64,000 nt of DNA from Perognathus longimembris pacificus (GCF_023159225.1 NC_063171.1:9907886-9971885); one strand, 5' to 3'. Numbered from the stretch's first letter, positions 31,111 through 42,785 are shown. A program made the numbers and translations. The notes: generated by a model not told the origin, from the letters alone.

Positions 31111-31670
31111 CCTTACCCTCTAGCAGTCTTTGACTTTTTCCACTCAAAGCTATCAATCTATCATTTAAGCCACACATTCACTAGAGCTATATAGCTCTTG
31201 TGGAAAAAAATAGCTAATTCCAATAAAAAATTAAAAATATTAGCTAACCACTGAAAGATTGCAGAAAGTAAGCAGACATTTGTCAACTTCCTTGAAACCG
31301 AAGGTAGTTTGGTTATTTCTAGTTAGCTAAAGATGCTGTTTCCGTGTTTCATGGGCAAAGGGTTACAAAAAAGAAGACAAACCAGAAGGTACTATGCGTG
31401 AATGTCTCACTGGACTTGAGAAGGAAAATTGGAGAGCCATTTCTTCTCTCAGAATTTTCCTGTTTCTCAAATGGAATGATGTGGAAGGCTCTGTACTCGG
31501 GAAAAGTCCTCAAAAGCACATTCTCACTGTGATACTGATGCCAGAATTTGAGTTCAGGCTTCACTGGGGGGAAAGTCCTCAGTGATTATACCGGACTTCC
31601 ATAAGAAGGCACCAAAACTCTACATCCTAGGATCTGGGATAAACAAGAAGTAGACATCCTTTTAAAAATG
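31111..31670. other. Intergenic, no feature recognised
   Basis: Overlapping frames of 60-71 codons on both strands (31344-31585) have no domains. No repeat recognised. Confidence 0.4.
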
Positions 31671-31673
31671 AAG

Positions 31674-31912
31674 GCCAGCAGGCCACCAGTGGCTCACACA
31701 TGTAATCCTAGCTACTCAGGAGGCTGAGAGCAGAGAATTGTGGTTCAAAGCCAGCCAGGGCAGGAAAGGCCTCGAGACTTTTATCTCCAATTAACCACAA
31801 GAAAACTGGAAGGGATGCTGTGGCTCAAGTGGTAGAGTGCTAGCATTGAGCTGAAGAGCTCAGGGACAGTGCCCAGTCCCTGGGTTCAAGCCCCAAAACA
31901 GAAAGGAAAAAA
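31674..31912 (+). mobile_element. B1-like/Geo composite SINE, well preserved
   Basis: CACCAGTGGCTCACACATGTAATCCTAGCTACTCAGGAGGCTGAGAG, CAAAGCCAGCCAGGGCAGGAAAGG, TTTATCTCCAATTAACCAC, then GCTGTGGCTCAAGTGGTAGAGTGCTAGCATTGAGCTGAAGAGCTCAGGGACAGTGCCCAG and GGTTCAAGCCCC with a short A-rich tail. It is the best reference copy of this family here. Confidence 0.85.
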
Positions 31913-32334
31913 AGGCATCTTTGCTGTATCACAGTCTATGGCTGGAATTACTTCACATGCCCTTTTCTACATGCCCAGCAAAGTAGTCTCTCTTCAGTGA
32001 AATATTAGCTCAAGCTACAATGTGTGTGTGTGGGGGGGGGGGTGTACAATGTCTGCCTTTACATTTAAAAATAATGCCAAAATATAAGAACACATGAATG
32101 TAAGCCACCAAATGAAAAGGAAAAGAAAAAAAATAGATACAAAGGAAAATTAGGATAGTAAGTTGACAAATACCTAGCTTAGCAGGTAGAAGAGTATAGA
32201 GCAAAGCTAGATTAAGAGATGGAGACCATTGTCAGATAATTGTAATTTATTTTAAAATGTATATTCCAGAAAATGTAACAACTGAAATTCAGACACTAGA
32301 CAGATATGTTCACAGCGATTTCTTTTTCTCCCCT
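31913..32334. other. Intergenic, no clear feature
   Basis: Contains a short (TG)n(G)n tract at 32020-32042. The remainder is single-copy-looking AT-rich sequence. Confidence 0.4.
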
Positions 32335-32540
32335 CTACCTGTGGTGACAGGGGAGGAGACGGAAATGAGGATTTACCCATGCTAGGCAAGCACTCTGCCT
32401 CTGAGCCATGGCCTCAACCCTGGTCTTTTGTAGATAATGTTTCACTACATGGCTCAGGCTTGCTTCAAACATACTACCCTCCTGTCTCCTGAGTGCTGGG
32501 ATTATTGACATATGCCACCACAAACAGCAACAGAGGTACT
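32335..32540 (-). mobile_element. B1-ID dimer SINE
   Basis: On +: GATTTACCCATGCTAGGCAAGCACTCTGCCTCTGAGCCATGGCCTCAACCC (reversed ID unit), then TTTCACTACATGGCTCAGGCTTGCTTCAAAC...CTGTCTCCTGAGTGCTGGGATTATTGACATATGCCACCAC (reversed B1 unit). Confidence 0.7.
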
Positions 32541-32614
32541 GACACAAAAGAAAATGAAATACTGAACTAGAAAACATGTCAACAAAGCATCCAATTAGGG
32601 ATAATAAATAAAAA

Positions 32615-32799
32615 TAAATAGGATTAGGAGGCTCAGGTCTGAGGCTTATAATTCAAAGCCAGCCTGGGCAGAAAAATCTAACAGATTCTTATCTCCAGCT
32701 TACCAGCCAAAACACTGGAGGAGTGGCTCAAATGGTAGAGCCTCAGCCTTGATTATGAAAGCCAAGCAAGATCACAAAATCCTGAGTTCAAGCCCCAGT

Positions 32800-32800
<1 letters not shown>
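32615..32800 (+). mobile_element. B1-like/Geo composite SINE, 5' truncated
   Basis: GGAGGCTCAGGTCTGAGGC...CAAAGCCAGCCTGGGCAGAAAAATC, CTTATCTCCAGCTTACCAGCC, GGCTCAAATGGTAGAGCCTCAGCCTTG and CCTGAGTTCAAGCCCC, directly followed by a long (CA)n tract grown from its tail. Confidence 0.7.

Positions 32801-32854
<54 letters not shown>
32801..32854. repeat. (CA)27 microsatellite
   Basis: A perfect CA dinucleotide run starting at the tail of a composite SINE. Confidence 0.95.
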
Positions 32855-32856
<2 letters not shown>

Positions 32857-33460
32857 GGCTTTCAGAAAAGACTGAAAGGTGTTTGTGGTTTCCAGTGGTG
32901 GGTTCTAATGTGCAGATAAGAAGTGGAAAATATTAGAAGTAATGTTTGGAAAAACACATGTGAGAAATTTCCAAAGCTAATAAAAGAAGTTAACCTACAG
33001 ATCCGCCATCAACCTAGAATTCTGTGTCAGCAAAACTACCTTTCTAAAATGAAGGAGAAATAAAGGCTTTCTCAGATTAAAAAATAATAATAATTTAGAA
33101 AATTTATTACCACTAGAACTGCCTCACAAGAAATGTTAATAAGTGTTCTCCTGAGAAAAGGGAATTGTATAAGAAATAAGCAAATAATAGCAAAGATAAA
33201 AGAAAAAAATTTAAATTTGTCAAGAGAAGATGACAAAATGAAGCAATAACTAAATTCTCAATAGAACAATGGAAGCCATGTGATAAAGAGAAATGGTGTC
33301 AGATTTCTATAGACAGTAATAGTAATGAAATGTTCTAAATGAGGACATTTTCAAGAATAATAAAGAACTTGTTAGAAAAGATGCAAACAAGCATAGAATG
33401 AAAAGTACTAGAGAGAACTAATGAGGGAAAGTAAATTAATTGTGTTAAAAAAATATTATG
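32855..33460. other. Intergenic, no feature recognised
   Basis: A-rich sequence with stops in all frames. Its composition (AAAGGCTTTCTCAGA..., GAACAATGGAAGCC) could be an old L1 remnant, but I cannot confirm this. Confidence 0.35.
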
Positions 33461-33462
33461 AG

Positions 33463-33668
33463 GGCTGGGGATATGGCCTAGTGGCAAGAGAGCCTGCCTC
33501 GTATACATGAGGCCCTGGGTTCAATTCCCCAGCACCACATATACAGAAAATGGCCAGAAGTGGTGCTGTGGCTCAAGTGGCAGAGTGCTAGCCTTGAGCA
33601 AAAAGAAGCCAGGGACAGTGCTCAGGCCCTGAGTCCAAGCCCCAGGACTGGCCAAAAAAAAAAAAAAA
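33463..33668 (+). mobile_element. IDL-Geo SINE, near consensus
   Basis: GGCTGGGGATATGGCCTAGTGGCAAGAG...GGGTTCAATTCCCCAGCACC, linker CACATATACAGAAAATGGCC, then GCTGTGGCTCAAGTGGCAGAGTGCTAGCCTTGAGC...CCCAGGACTGGCC and poly-A. The duplication TTATGAG is found at both ends. It probably represents the youngest subfamily here. Confidence 0.92.
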
Positions 33669-34254
33669 TTATGAGATTTAGAGACTGACAAAGTAACAAA
33701 ATGTGGAGAGGAGATTACGTACAGTTAAAATTTTCCAAACTCCTGCACTGAACCTAAGTGGTAAAGGCTTTTTCATTGGAGTATATTAAATCAAAGGTAT
33801 ATGTTATTATCTCCAGAGCCACTACTCACAGGATAATACAATAAAGTGTATATATTAAGCTAACACAGGAGAAATGAATAATAAAATTATTCATTAAAAT
33901 ATTATTTTATTAACTGACATAAATCAGGATGGAGAACGTTTTCTCTGCTAAAAGCCACTGGATCTGTATAAAGTTATTCACAGGCCATAAAATATTATCA
34001 ATATAAGCAGACAGCCAATGAGAAACACAAGTGTCTATCCTGTCATATATCAAATGATTTTATGGGACTTGTATGACTCAGAAGCTAGACATTCTCCACA
34101 TGACTGGATTACAAACAAAATAGCTCAGCTGTGGGCTGCTTGTAAAAAGACTTAATATTAAGTGTTTAAAAATATCCAGAGAGAACACTTAAATATAAGC
34201 ACAAAATACTGAAACATAAACTGGGAAAAGAAATAAGTAAAAGTGTTTTCATAG

Positions 34255-34355
34255 CCAGGAGTGGTCACACACAGCTGTGTCTGTAATTTCAGGACCCAAG
34301 AGGCTGAACCAAGAGGAGCAGGTGTTGAAGGTTAACCTCAGCTATAGAAAAAACA
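34255..34355 (+). mobile_element. B1-like SINE monomer
   Basis: GCCAGGAGTGGTCACACACAGCTGTGTCTGTAATTTCAGGACCCAAGAGGCTGAACCAAGAGGAGCAGG...AACCTCAGCTATAG, a diverged B1. Confidence 0.6.
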
Positions 34356-34431
34356 AGTTTACAAAAGATAAATGAAAAGCCTGAAATTAAAGGGTTAAAA
34401 GTTATCATTCAAATAAAGAAGTTATTATGTG

Positions 34432-34562
34432 GGCCTGGGAATATAGCCTAGTGGCAAGAGTGCTTGCCTCATATTACATGAAGCCCTGGGTTCAATTCCC
34501 CAGCACCACATATATAGAAAATGGCCAGAGGTGGCGCTGTGGCTCAATGGCAGAGTGCTAGC
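34432..34562 (+). mobile_element. IDL-Geo SINE, 3' truncated
   Basis: GGGCCTGGGAATATAGCCTAGTGGCAAGAGTGC... through the linker and into GGCGCTGTGGCTCAATGGCAGAGTGCTAGCC, then stops abruptly at unrelated sequence with no poly-A tail. This implies a later deletion, since retroposition truncates the 5' end. Confidence 0.85.
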
Positions 34563-34784
34563 CAATTCATAACAAATAATAATGAGGTTAATAATAAGAT
34601 GCAACAAACAAAAAGGCTATTATCAGACTTCTCTTCATAAACTATGTAAAAAAGAGAGTGTAGTGAAAATTTTTTAAAGTTTTTTTTTTTTTTAAAGCTT
34701 TGGGCTGAAGCCATGCTGAACAAGCAAACTGAGCAAGCTCAAGGCCTGAGTTCAAAATCCCAATATCAACAATAAGCCTTTGAT

Positions 34785-34960
34785 TAAGCCTGGCACCAGT
34801 GGCTAATGCCTGCAATCCTAGCATGATTTGAAGCCAATCTGGGTATAAAAGTTGATAAGACTCCATCTCCAAAATAACCAACAAAAACTTGTACTAGAAG
34901 AGTGAATCACGTGGTGATCAAGCAAGCTGAGGAATCAGAAATTAGGCAAATAAATCTGAG
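34785..34960 (+). mobile_element. Degraded B1-like/Geo composite SINE
   Basis: GCCTGGCACCAGTGGCTAATGCCTGCAATCCTAGC...GAAGCCAATCTGGGTATAAAAG...CTCCATCTCCAAAATAACCAACAAAAACTTG. The left unit has a deletion and the right unit is poor. Confidence 0.5.
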
Positions 34961-36165
34961 TGATTGAAAACAAAAATACAGCACAAAAATCTTGGGTTCA
35001 TCATATCAATGTAAGGATATTTTAATATTCATAAACAATATTATTCACCACATTACAGAGAAGAAAAATTTAAATAACTTTTATAATATCCACTAATAAT
35101 AATTATGATAAGAAGAAAATCTCTTAGCAAACTAGGAAGGGAAGAATTTTTCCTAAACCAAAAAGTTATCTATTAAAAACTGCAAAAGCATCATATTTAA
35201 TTATGAAATATTTCCAAAGATCAGGAATGACACAAAGAAGTTAGTTGCAGTAGAGATCCAACACAAAACAATTGCTCACAAAAATGGGGGAAAGGACTGG
35301 AAAGTAAGCTGAGTTGAGGCTTCAGTGGCAGAGTACCTGTCTAGCAATTATAAGGTCCTGAATTCAAATCCCAACAGCACCAAAAGGAAAAAAGTATAAG
35401 GACTGGAAAGTAAGGAATATGCTACAATGAGTAATTTATTATGCATAGCCAACATGATTATGTATAAAGAGGTATAAGAGAATCTGCAAACCCTTTGAAT
35501 TGCAAACTGCATTTAGAAATATACCTGTAATATATGTGTTTACTTCCATTTTGAGAATTACCTCTGACTTTCCAGAACTCCATTCCACCCACTGCTACAG
35601 AAGAAGTGGCTCCTGTGCTCGATCCTGGACACGGAATCTTAAATCTTCCAGTCCTTTCCTTCTCTGGTTGCCTTGGAAACGGCATCAGAGATTTCTGAGA
35701 TATGGAGGTTTACATGCAAGTCCATCCCAACACTTCACATTCCTAAGCCTTCTGACCTTTTTCCACATTAGGTAAATGAAAGTCTAGCATTTCCATTTTC
35801 TTTCTTTTTATGTTATTGTCATGTCTGAATTTCAAATTATACTCCTCTAAATAGGTACAATTTACCCTTTAGGCAAGTAAAAATTTCAGTATGCAAGAAC
35901 TTTAAATCAGTTTATATCCTATACTTCAGTACATACATGTTTTTCTGGATAAAAGTATTGAACTCAAATCATGGGTAAATTCTTTCCATGTCAATAAACT
36001 CACTTGTATTCACTCTGCTCCAGTTTCTTCATGCCCGTGTCTAACACTCACCATGGATAAACTTTTTCATACATTGCTCCCATTTCCTGCTTGGCTTTAT
36101 CATAACCCACAGTTTCTTTATATATGTTTAGGCTATATTTTCCCGGTACTGAGGTAAATTCCTAA
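34961..36165. other. Intergenic, no gene recognised
   Basis: A tRNA-like SINE half is visible at about 35315-35385 (GGCTTCAGTGGCAGAGTACC...TCCTGAATTCAAATCCC). Around 35570-35700 the sequence is less AT-rich and contains an X-box-like GTTGCCTTGGAAAC at 35667-35680. No exon can be supported. Confidence 0.4.
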
Positions 36166-36184
36166 TTCAGCCAGTGCTTTCCAA

Positions 36185-36425
36185 TTCTGTTTGTTTATGC
36201 CTCTACTGGTGATTGAACCCAGGGCCAAGGCTCTGTCCCTCAAGGTTAGCACTCTCTTATTTGACCTACACCTCCATTTCTGGCTTTTTTTTTTTTTTGG
36301 TAATTAACTGGAGATAAGAATGTCATAGACTTTCCTGGCCAGGCTAGCTTCAAATGGCAATCCTCAGATCTCAACCTCCTACTTACTTAACTTGGGATCT
36401 TAGGCATGAACCACCAGTACCCAGC
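36185..36425 (-). mobile_element. B1-like/Geo composite SINE
   Basis: On +: TGATTGAACCCAGGGCCAAGGCTCTGTCCCTCAAGGTTAGCACTC (reversed Geo unit), TTGGTAATTAACTGGAGATAAGAATG, then CTTTCCTGGCCAGGCTAGCTTCAAATGGC...CAGATCTCAACCTCC...GGCATGAACCACCAGTACCCAGCC (reversed B1-like unit). Confidence 0.75.
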
Positions 36426-36869
36426 CTGCTTATTTACCCAAAGCCAAAAAAGAAATAAGAGAGTAGAACATGATTTTGACATCATATTATACACAACTCC
36501 ATTTGCATGAGGTTTTGTACAGTTTCCAGCCAAGGAAAAAACCTGTTGTTGATTTCTTTTTCCCCTCTGGTAAGGGAAAGAAGCTTGTGTTGCTCCATCT
36601 GCTTGAGCTTTTGGAATCATTTAAAAGTGGAAGATTTAAGCTATTTCCCATCTCCATGAAAGGCCTCAAGACCTACATAAGAAATTATCCTCTCAGAGCT
36701 CAACCTTTAACCTGGAACATTTACCAAAGCTGTGCTCGTGGTCTCTTTTCCAACCCAACTACACTTATACTCAGATCCTATGCTGAAACTTCAGCGAAGT
36801 ATGCCATCGAGTTGCAGATGATAATAATTACCTTAAACAGTTGCTATGACTTTCCCTAATTTCATAGTT

Positions 36870-37145
36870 GAAGCCGAGTAGCCCTTAGCTGAAATGCTTG
36901 GGACCAGAAATGTTTGGGATTTTGGAAATTTTTTTGAATTTTGGAATATTTGCACATATATAATGAGATATCTTGGGGATGGGATTCAAGTTCTACATAT
37001 GCTTCATCTATACCTTCTGCACATAACTGGACAGGAATTTTATACAATATTTTTAGGACATCCATATGTTGGCCATGAGTTTTTGTACAAAATCTGGATC
37101 TTTCTATTTTTGGCTTTATGTTGGCACTTAAAAGGTTTTGAATTT
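36870..37145 (+). mobile_element. Old mammalian interspersed repeat, family not assigned
   Basis: GAAATGCTTGGGACCAGAAATGTTTGGGATTTTGG...GGAATATTTGCACATATATAATGAGATATCTTGGGGATGGGATTCAAGT...TATACAATATTTTTAGG is a sequence type I recognise as a dispersed ancient mammalian repeat. I cannot give its family name with confidence. Confidence 0.5.
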
Positions 37146-37147
37146 TA

Positions 37148-37320
37148 ACCGAGTAGTGATAGTTTATGCCTGCAATCTTAGCTACTTATGATCTGAGTAT
37201 CATGGTTACTAGCCAGCCTGGGGGGAAAAAATGTACACGAGACTCCTTCAATTAACTAGCAAAATGTCAGAATGGAGATGAGGCTCAAGTGATACAGCAG
37301 CAGTCATGAGAAAGAAAACA
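37148..37320 (+). mobile_element. Degraded B1-like/Geo composite SINE
   Basis: CCGAGTAGTGATAGTTTATGCCTGCAATCTTAGCTACTTATGATCTGAGTATCATGG..., GACTCCTTCAATTAACTAGC and GAGGCTCAAGTGATACAGCAGC show both halves. Confidence 0.55.
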
Positions 37321-38625
37321 GTTTAGGTATTAGATTAAGGGTGATTCAACTCTGTTCTTGGTAATTAACTGCTCTCAACTGTTGTTTTTATACTTCAGCG
37401 TTATCAGAAACATTTAGCACATTACACGATGAAGAGTAATTTTTACCCTACTACTCATCTAGTGTAGCACTTTTTGATCTTGTGTTTCCTCCTCTCTTCC
37501 TTGTTCAGTTAAATTCACGGGGAAACTTCGGTATTGGTTTGGCATTTGTTTTTCTTTGGGTAAAATAAAACATCATTGTCAGAGCCCCACTATGAACATT
37601 TGCTTCTAGGTCCATTCCTGGTACCCAATGTCAAAACCCCAGCTTTCTGGGCATCAGATCTAAAGGAAAGACTACAAACTAACACTTCATTTTGTTCCAG
37701 TAGTAGACACAAGCCAGGAAATTAACAATGATAAGAACAGAACAAAAAAGGAAAAATAGAAAGCTATACATAGCCAAATTGGCCACTGCCTGTGAGGAAG
37801 CACAATTCTTTTGCTCATTTTCATACATCATGAATGACACATTCGAGCCAGGATGTTAGGGTTTTAGTTGTGAGGAAGATGAGTGAACAGTGTATCTGTT
37901 ACCTCTCCATCTTTCTTTTCCTATTAGTCAAATTTTACCATGTGGAAGGGTTATGTCTCTGCATTTCCAAGTCATGGGAAGCTGTTGTCACAAAGCGAGG
38001 TGGGAAGAAAAGGCACAGCCTGCATCTGTTCAGGCCAGTGTTGTAAAACAGAAATGCAGTCACTTCCAGTGTGCTGGAGATGAAAGAAGATGCCAGAACC
38101 AGTTCTGCCTGAAAAGTGAAGGCTGGGTTCTCTATCAGTAAAATGGACAGTCAAGATAAAAGCAGTTGGGCTTTCCATTGAGTACATGGCCAAGTGGGAG
38201 GAAGAACCAGCTAGGCAAATGTGGGAGACAATAAATCAGGACTAATACATTTGCCACTTAGACAACTGTGTACTGAACATCTCCATTCAGTCCATTGACT
38301 GTATTTGAGTAAATCTTTCAATTCCTTCAATTCTCTAAGGGATCACCATTGTTATTCATTTATTTGGTAACACACTAATAAAAGTTCTACCTACCTCAGT
38401 TCTCTTACACCTGCATCCTCACATCAAACCACTTCCCATATGACTCTAATCTCTACCTCACTCCTTCTATTATGTTGCTTCTTCAAGTTTTTATTTCTTG
38501 CCTTTGAAAATGACAGCAAAACATGTACAAAACAGTGCGATATGTTCAGTTTTGCTGACTCTAAGCCATTCTCCAAGTGGAGAAGCTATGGAAAGAGGGT
38601 AAGAATTAAAGGTCCATACTTTGGA
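37321..38625. other. Intergenic, no feature recognised
   Basis: Single-copy-looking sequence. Frames at 37834-38193 overlap on both strands and show no domain. No repeat family assigned. Confidence 0.4.
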
Positions 38626-38715
38626 GCTAGATGCTTGAATCTAGCTCCTTTACATATTGTATGAGTGACCTTGGGCAAATTAACTAACCTATCTTTATTT
38701 CAGTTTCCTGTTGTC
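38626..38715 (+). mobile_element. MIR fragment
   Basis: GCTTGAATCTAGCTCCTTTACATATTGTATGAGTGACCTTGGGCAAATTAACTAACCTATCTTTATTTCAGTTTCC carries the MIR core TGACCTTGGGCAA and CTCAGTTTCC-like block. Confidence 0.75.
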
Positions 38716-39935
38716 TTTACTGGTTAGCCATGAGCATCCAAAAACAGATTTCTAAAGAGAGACTATGTCACACATCACTAGAGTCAGATGAGAGTCACTG
38801 AGGACCACAGTGATTTAGGGATAGAAATCTGCTTTCAGGTTACTTTTCTATGGCTACTGTCATGATGATGACAGTCTTGTCTTCTGGAGGTTTAAAGAAG
38901 GTCAATCACAAGGATATTGTCTGTGTCAGAGAAAGTCCTGTTTCATAGCACTTGTCACAAAATTAATGATTGTCTTTTCTGAGAGCCAGGTTTTTTTCTT
39001 GCAGCCTAGACATTACTGACATGACCCAGTGAAAAGTGACAAATTCAGGCAAATTCAAATGCTTGCATTAACCTCTAAAGCTATCATTCATGTGGTGTCT
39101 GCCTTAGAAGGAGAACAAATGATGGCTATTTTCAAAATTGAAGTCATTTTAGAATGCACTTCATTTAAGAGGCTTGAAGAAAAAAAAAGCATTTAAATAA
39201 AGTCATGTGGAAGGAGCCCAGTGTACTCCAGATGCTTATCCCCACCTATATGACAAATAAAATGGCCAACAGGCAGGCTGTATTAGGGAAGGGCATAATT
39301 TGAGATTGTACCCTGACAAGGATGAGAAATTCTAAAGTTGTTTCAGACAGAATTCCTCAAATTATGGAAGAAGTTTTCCCACAGAAGATTTTGAGTAGGG
39401 ATTTTTTTTTTTACCACACTGTATATTGTTTTCCTAGAAATCCACAACAAATTACTGTGCATGGTATTCTCTCTGCAATGTACAGTATGAAATCAATCAG
39501 TTGGACTATACTTTCTCTGAAGAACTAAAAGAGAATCTTTCCTTGTCTCTTGCTGGCTTCTGGTGAGCTCAGGCATCCCTTGGCTTGTGGCCACATCACT
39601 CCTATCTCTTCCTTCCTTTGCATGGCTTTCTTGCCTGTAGGTCACTATGTTCCCTACTATCCTCATAAGGACAGCAGTCATTGTCTTCGGAGCTCATTCT
39701 GTTGATTTCATCATGAGATCCTTAACTAATCACATTTCAATGGTTCTATTTTTGTATAAGGTCATATTCTGAAATAGAAATTTTAGGGGGGCACTACACC
39801 ACTGCATACTACTCAGTCTCTGCCTTGACACAGTCACTCATGCATCTAAGAAAGCAGGTGTGGATCCTGAATCTCCCCTATTATTTGAGGAAGGCTATAA
39901 TTCATACTTAAGTGTGAGGAGTCAGTCTATCAGTA
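38716..39935. other. Intergenic, no feature recognised
   Basis: Nothing supported beyond short homopolymers. The 62-68 codon frames at 39322-39681 have no domain. Confidence 0.4.
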
Positions 39936-39937
39936 CT

Positions 39938-40115
39938 TAAGTTACATTGTCAGGTAGGCAATTTCTATGACTCAGTTTCCTTAGTTACAAAATGAAGATT
40001 ATACCACTCTCCTCAAGGGCTCCTCCAAAAGTTTCAGAAAGGATAAAATAGTCAGTGAAGAGCATATACCCCAGCACAAGACCCCTGGATAGACTCAATA
40101 AATATTAGCTGCTCT
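39938..40115 (+). mobile_element. MIR-type SINE fragment
   Basis: GGCAATTTCTATGACTCAGTTTCCTTAGTTACAAAATGAAGATTATACCACTCTCCTCAAGGGC...GGATAAAATAGTCAGTGAAGAGCATATACCCCAGCACAAGACCCCTGGATAGACTCAATAAATATTAGCTG follows the MIR 3' order, including the terminal CTCAATAAATATTAGCTG. Confidence 0.8.
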
Positions 40116-40332
40116 CCCATCAAATTTGGCAATGGAATTTGGGGAGGATTTGCATGATATGCAAAACACAACTACCATCCCCAGGACTCTGTGGGAAGTA
40201 ATATATGTCAGTTAGTTCCTTATTCTCAGCAAGGACACTCACTGTTCTGCCTTGTCATGATACAACATCTAACCAAGGATCCCAGAGAAGAGCACATTCG
40301 GTTCACTCTAACTTGATTTTTCTGGCTATTGA

Positions 40333-40334
<2 letters not shown>

Positions 40335-40412
<78 letters not shown>
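40335..40412. repeat. (GT)39 microsatellite
   Basis: 78 bp of uninterrupted GT, the longest perfect dinucleotide run in the window and so probably highly polymorphic. Confidence 0.97.
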
Positions 40413-40415
<3 letters not shown>

Positions 40416-40699
40416 ATCTGGGGTCGGATTTATATTTGGAGACCTAGCTTCTGTACCTGGACTAAGGAGTAGATGAATCAAAAACACAAAAATGCCACAG
40501 GTAATTATTTCTACAACCCATGCTTAAAGAGTTGGTAGCTCTGGAGAATCTCTCTGTTTCTGAATTGTGTGGCAAATCTTTGCCTATAAGAGTAGCAGGG
40601 ACAGAAGCTGGGACTGGTGGGACCTGAAATACACATGAAGCCTAGGATGAAGCCCAATAGTAGTAGCTTGAAATCCAATTATAGCCTCTATCTTGAAAA

Positions 40700-40762
40700 T
40701 AAACGCAAGGCCTAGTGCTTGCTAGACAAGCACTCTCCCACTTGAACTATATCCTAAGTACA
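40700..40762 (-). mobile_element. ID-like SINE fragment
   Basis: On +: AAACGCAAGGCCTAGTGCTTGCTAGACAAGCACTCTCCCACTTGAACTATATCC is a reversed ID-type tRNA unit. Confidence 0.6.
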
Positions 40763-41116
40763 AATTATAATCTCTTAAGGAAAAGCACAAGATGATGAAG
40801 ATGAAAAGGTATCCATTGAACAATGGATTTGGTAAGCCTGCTTAGTGGAAACTGTGAAGTATTACTCAAGTCTCCTTTGATAAAGAGTGCAAACATTCTG
40901 CAAGTCCTGATAGAATCTGCTTAAGCTACATAGTGTCCCTAGTTCAACATCACGGCTCTTCCTGGAAACAGGGCACATGTAATGTCTGTTTCATGGGCAA
41001 GAACACATAGGCCTGGCCCTTGCCAGAGGCAGAATACCTCAAAGGAATGCCAGCTCTAGAGCTCTTACAGGAGCAGAGGAAGTTTCATTGCAACTACATA
41101 ACAGATCTTCCTTTCT

Positions 41117-41377
41117 TTAAATAACTGGTCCAATAATGTTCTGATATATAAATTGCCATCTCTGGGAACCAATCCTAAAGACTCCCTTTACAAAATCTCT
41201 ACAAGGCAGGACCTGGTCAATCTCATTTTGCAGAACAATATATTGCACCCCTAGAGATCCAACAAATTTTCCAAAGACATTCAATTGGTGAGTAGCAATG
41301 TCTTCTTTTAAAGTATGTAGAACCTCAATCTTTGACTTCAGCAAGTTATAACCCTGATCTCTGTCATTAATAAGTTA
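41117..41377 (-). pseudogene. Coding-like fragment, unassigned
   Basis: An open frame of about 87 codons on the minus strand, with no ATG at its start (TTG at 41344), has a protein-like composition. It includes a Lys/Glu-rich segment (LLKSKIEVLHTLKED), then FGKFVGSLGVQYIVLQ and RDFVKGVFRIGSQRW. No low-complexity or SINE/L1 sequence underlies it. It could be a diverged processed pseudogene fragment, an ancient transposon-derived segment or chance. I do not recognise the protein. Confidence 0.3.
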
Positions 41378-41849
41378 CTAATAATAAAATGGGAATTTTA
41401 ACATTCTCAAGAAAGGAAATAGGACCTACTTTATATTGTTATATGGGGAAAATTCCCTTTACGCTCTGTCTCATAGAGCTCTATGATCATGGCTGTGTTT
41501 TTTTCTTGTTATCTCATTCAACACTGGTTACTAAATGTTTGTTTTCTTTTATTAGCCTACTGTATGCTTAGAAGCAGGCCCCAGCTTTCTAGTTATGTTT
41601 GCCTAGCTCCTTCTAAGCTAGGGCCATCTGTTCCTGTCATGCTGGATGACATTTTTTTTCCTCCAGAGATTTCCCTACTTTGTGCTTTATAAAAGAAGCC
41701 AGCCTAGGTGATTCATTGTTGTCCTAATGGTTCTCCTTCTCCTCTTCCTCCTTTTCTTCCTCCTCTCCCTGCTCATCATCATAAACAACAATAAAGCACA
41801 CATAGGTAACCACAGGCTGCCTTCAGGTCCTGGAAGCTATGTCATGTAA

Positions 41850-42100
41850 TATCACCGGAGATGTATCCATTGGATTTGAGAATTGTGATCAATTTGAAGC
41901 CCTGGATTTTGTAGTTAATCAAATAGGACTTTTGAACCAAAAAGAATCTGGGTACAAATTTCTTTTCCAGTACATATTATCTACACAATTGGGCATCAGT
42001 TTCTTACCTGAATTGTCCAATGTTATCTACAAAATGAAATCAATAATTTTAGCACCAAGCTATAAGCATAAGAAAAATGTGATCTATCAATGTGTGAAAA
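41850..42100 (+). mobile_element. MIR fragment
   Basis: GGTACAAATTTCTTTTCCAGTACATATTATCTACACAATTGGGCATCAGTTTCTTACCTGAATTGTCCAATGTTATCTACAAAATGAAATCAATAATTTTAGCACC fits a diverged MIR central and 3' region. The open frame at 41839-42111 runs through it and is not a gene. Confidence 0.55.
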
Positions 42101-42785
42101 TAAGAGGATAATAAACTGGGATTCTTCCTAAAAAAAAAAGTATCTTTTTTATTATTCATCATCCTGTAGTAGGGCAGCATTAGAGGGCTTCTGGCTTAAG
42201 TGTTGCACAGAGTGTGCTAGCATCTACTTCATCCACATATTACTACAGTACTCTCTTCTTTCCATGGTGGGGATATAGTTGGATATCTTGAGATTTCTTT
42301 TCAGAAAGACACACTTTTCAATCAAGTGAACATTCCAGATCCACTTAAAAACATACCTGTAGTTTGATAGCATCCCCCAACTCTGCACCAGAGTATAATG
42401 CTCATGAGGAAAGCCTTGCAAAGTATTTTCAATTTTGGAATTTAAAAGTAAGTTACTGAGTTGGCCTCTGATATGGACAACTGATTACTCAATTTCATAG
42501 GACTAGAGAAGTAAATGTAGACAGAACATGCTTGCACCAAGTTTGCTCAGGCAGAAATGACATGGGGAATCTTTGGCTGTCAACTCTTCTTTCCTCATCT
42601 TATAAACTGATCCTAAAAGAGCATTCTACTCTGCACTTTCAGCTTGCATAAGTACAATTCACAGGGGCATTAAAATAGAAGCCCTGGACCTGAATTAATG
42701 AGCAGAATATATAAAGGAATTCTCCAAAAAAATAAGTAAATAACAGAAAGCCCAATACAGAATTAGGAGGCCCGCTTGAGAGAGT
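42101..42785. other. Intergenic, no feature recognised
   Basis: AT-rich single-copy-looking sequence. The minus frame at 42224-42421 has no domain. Confidence 0.4.
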
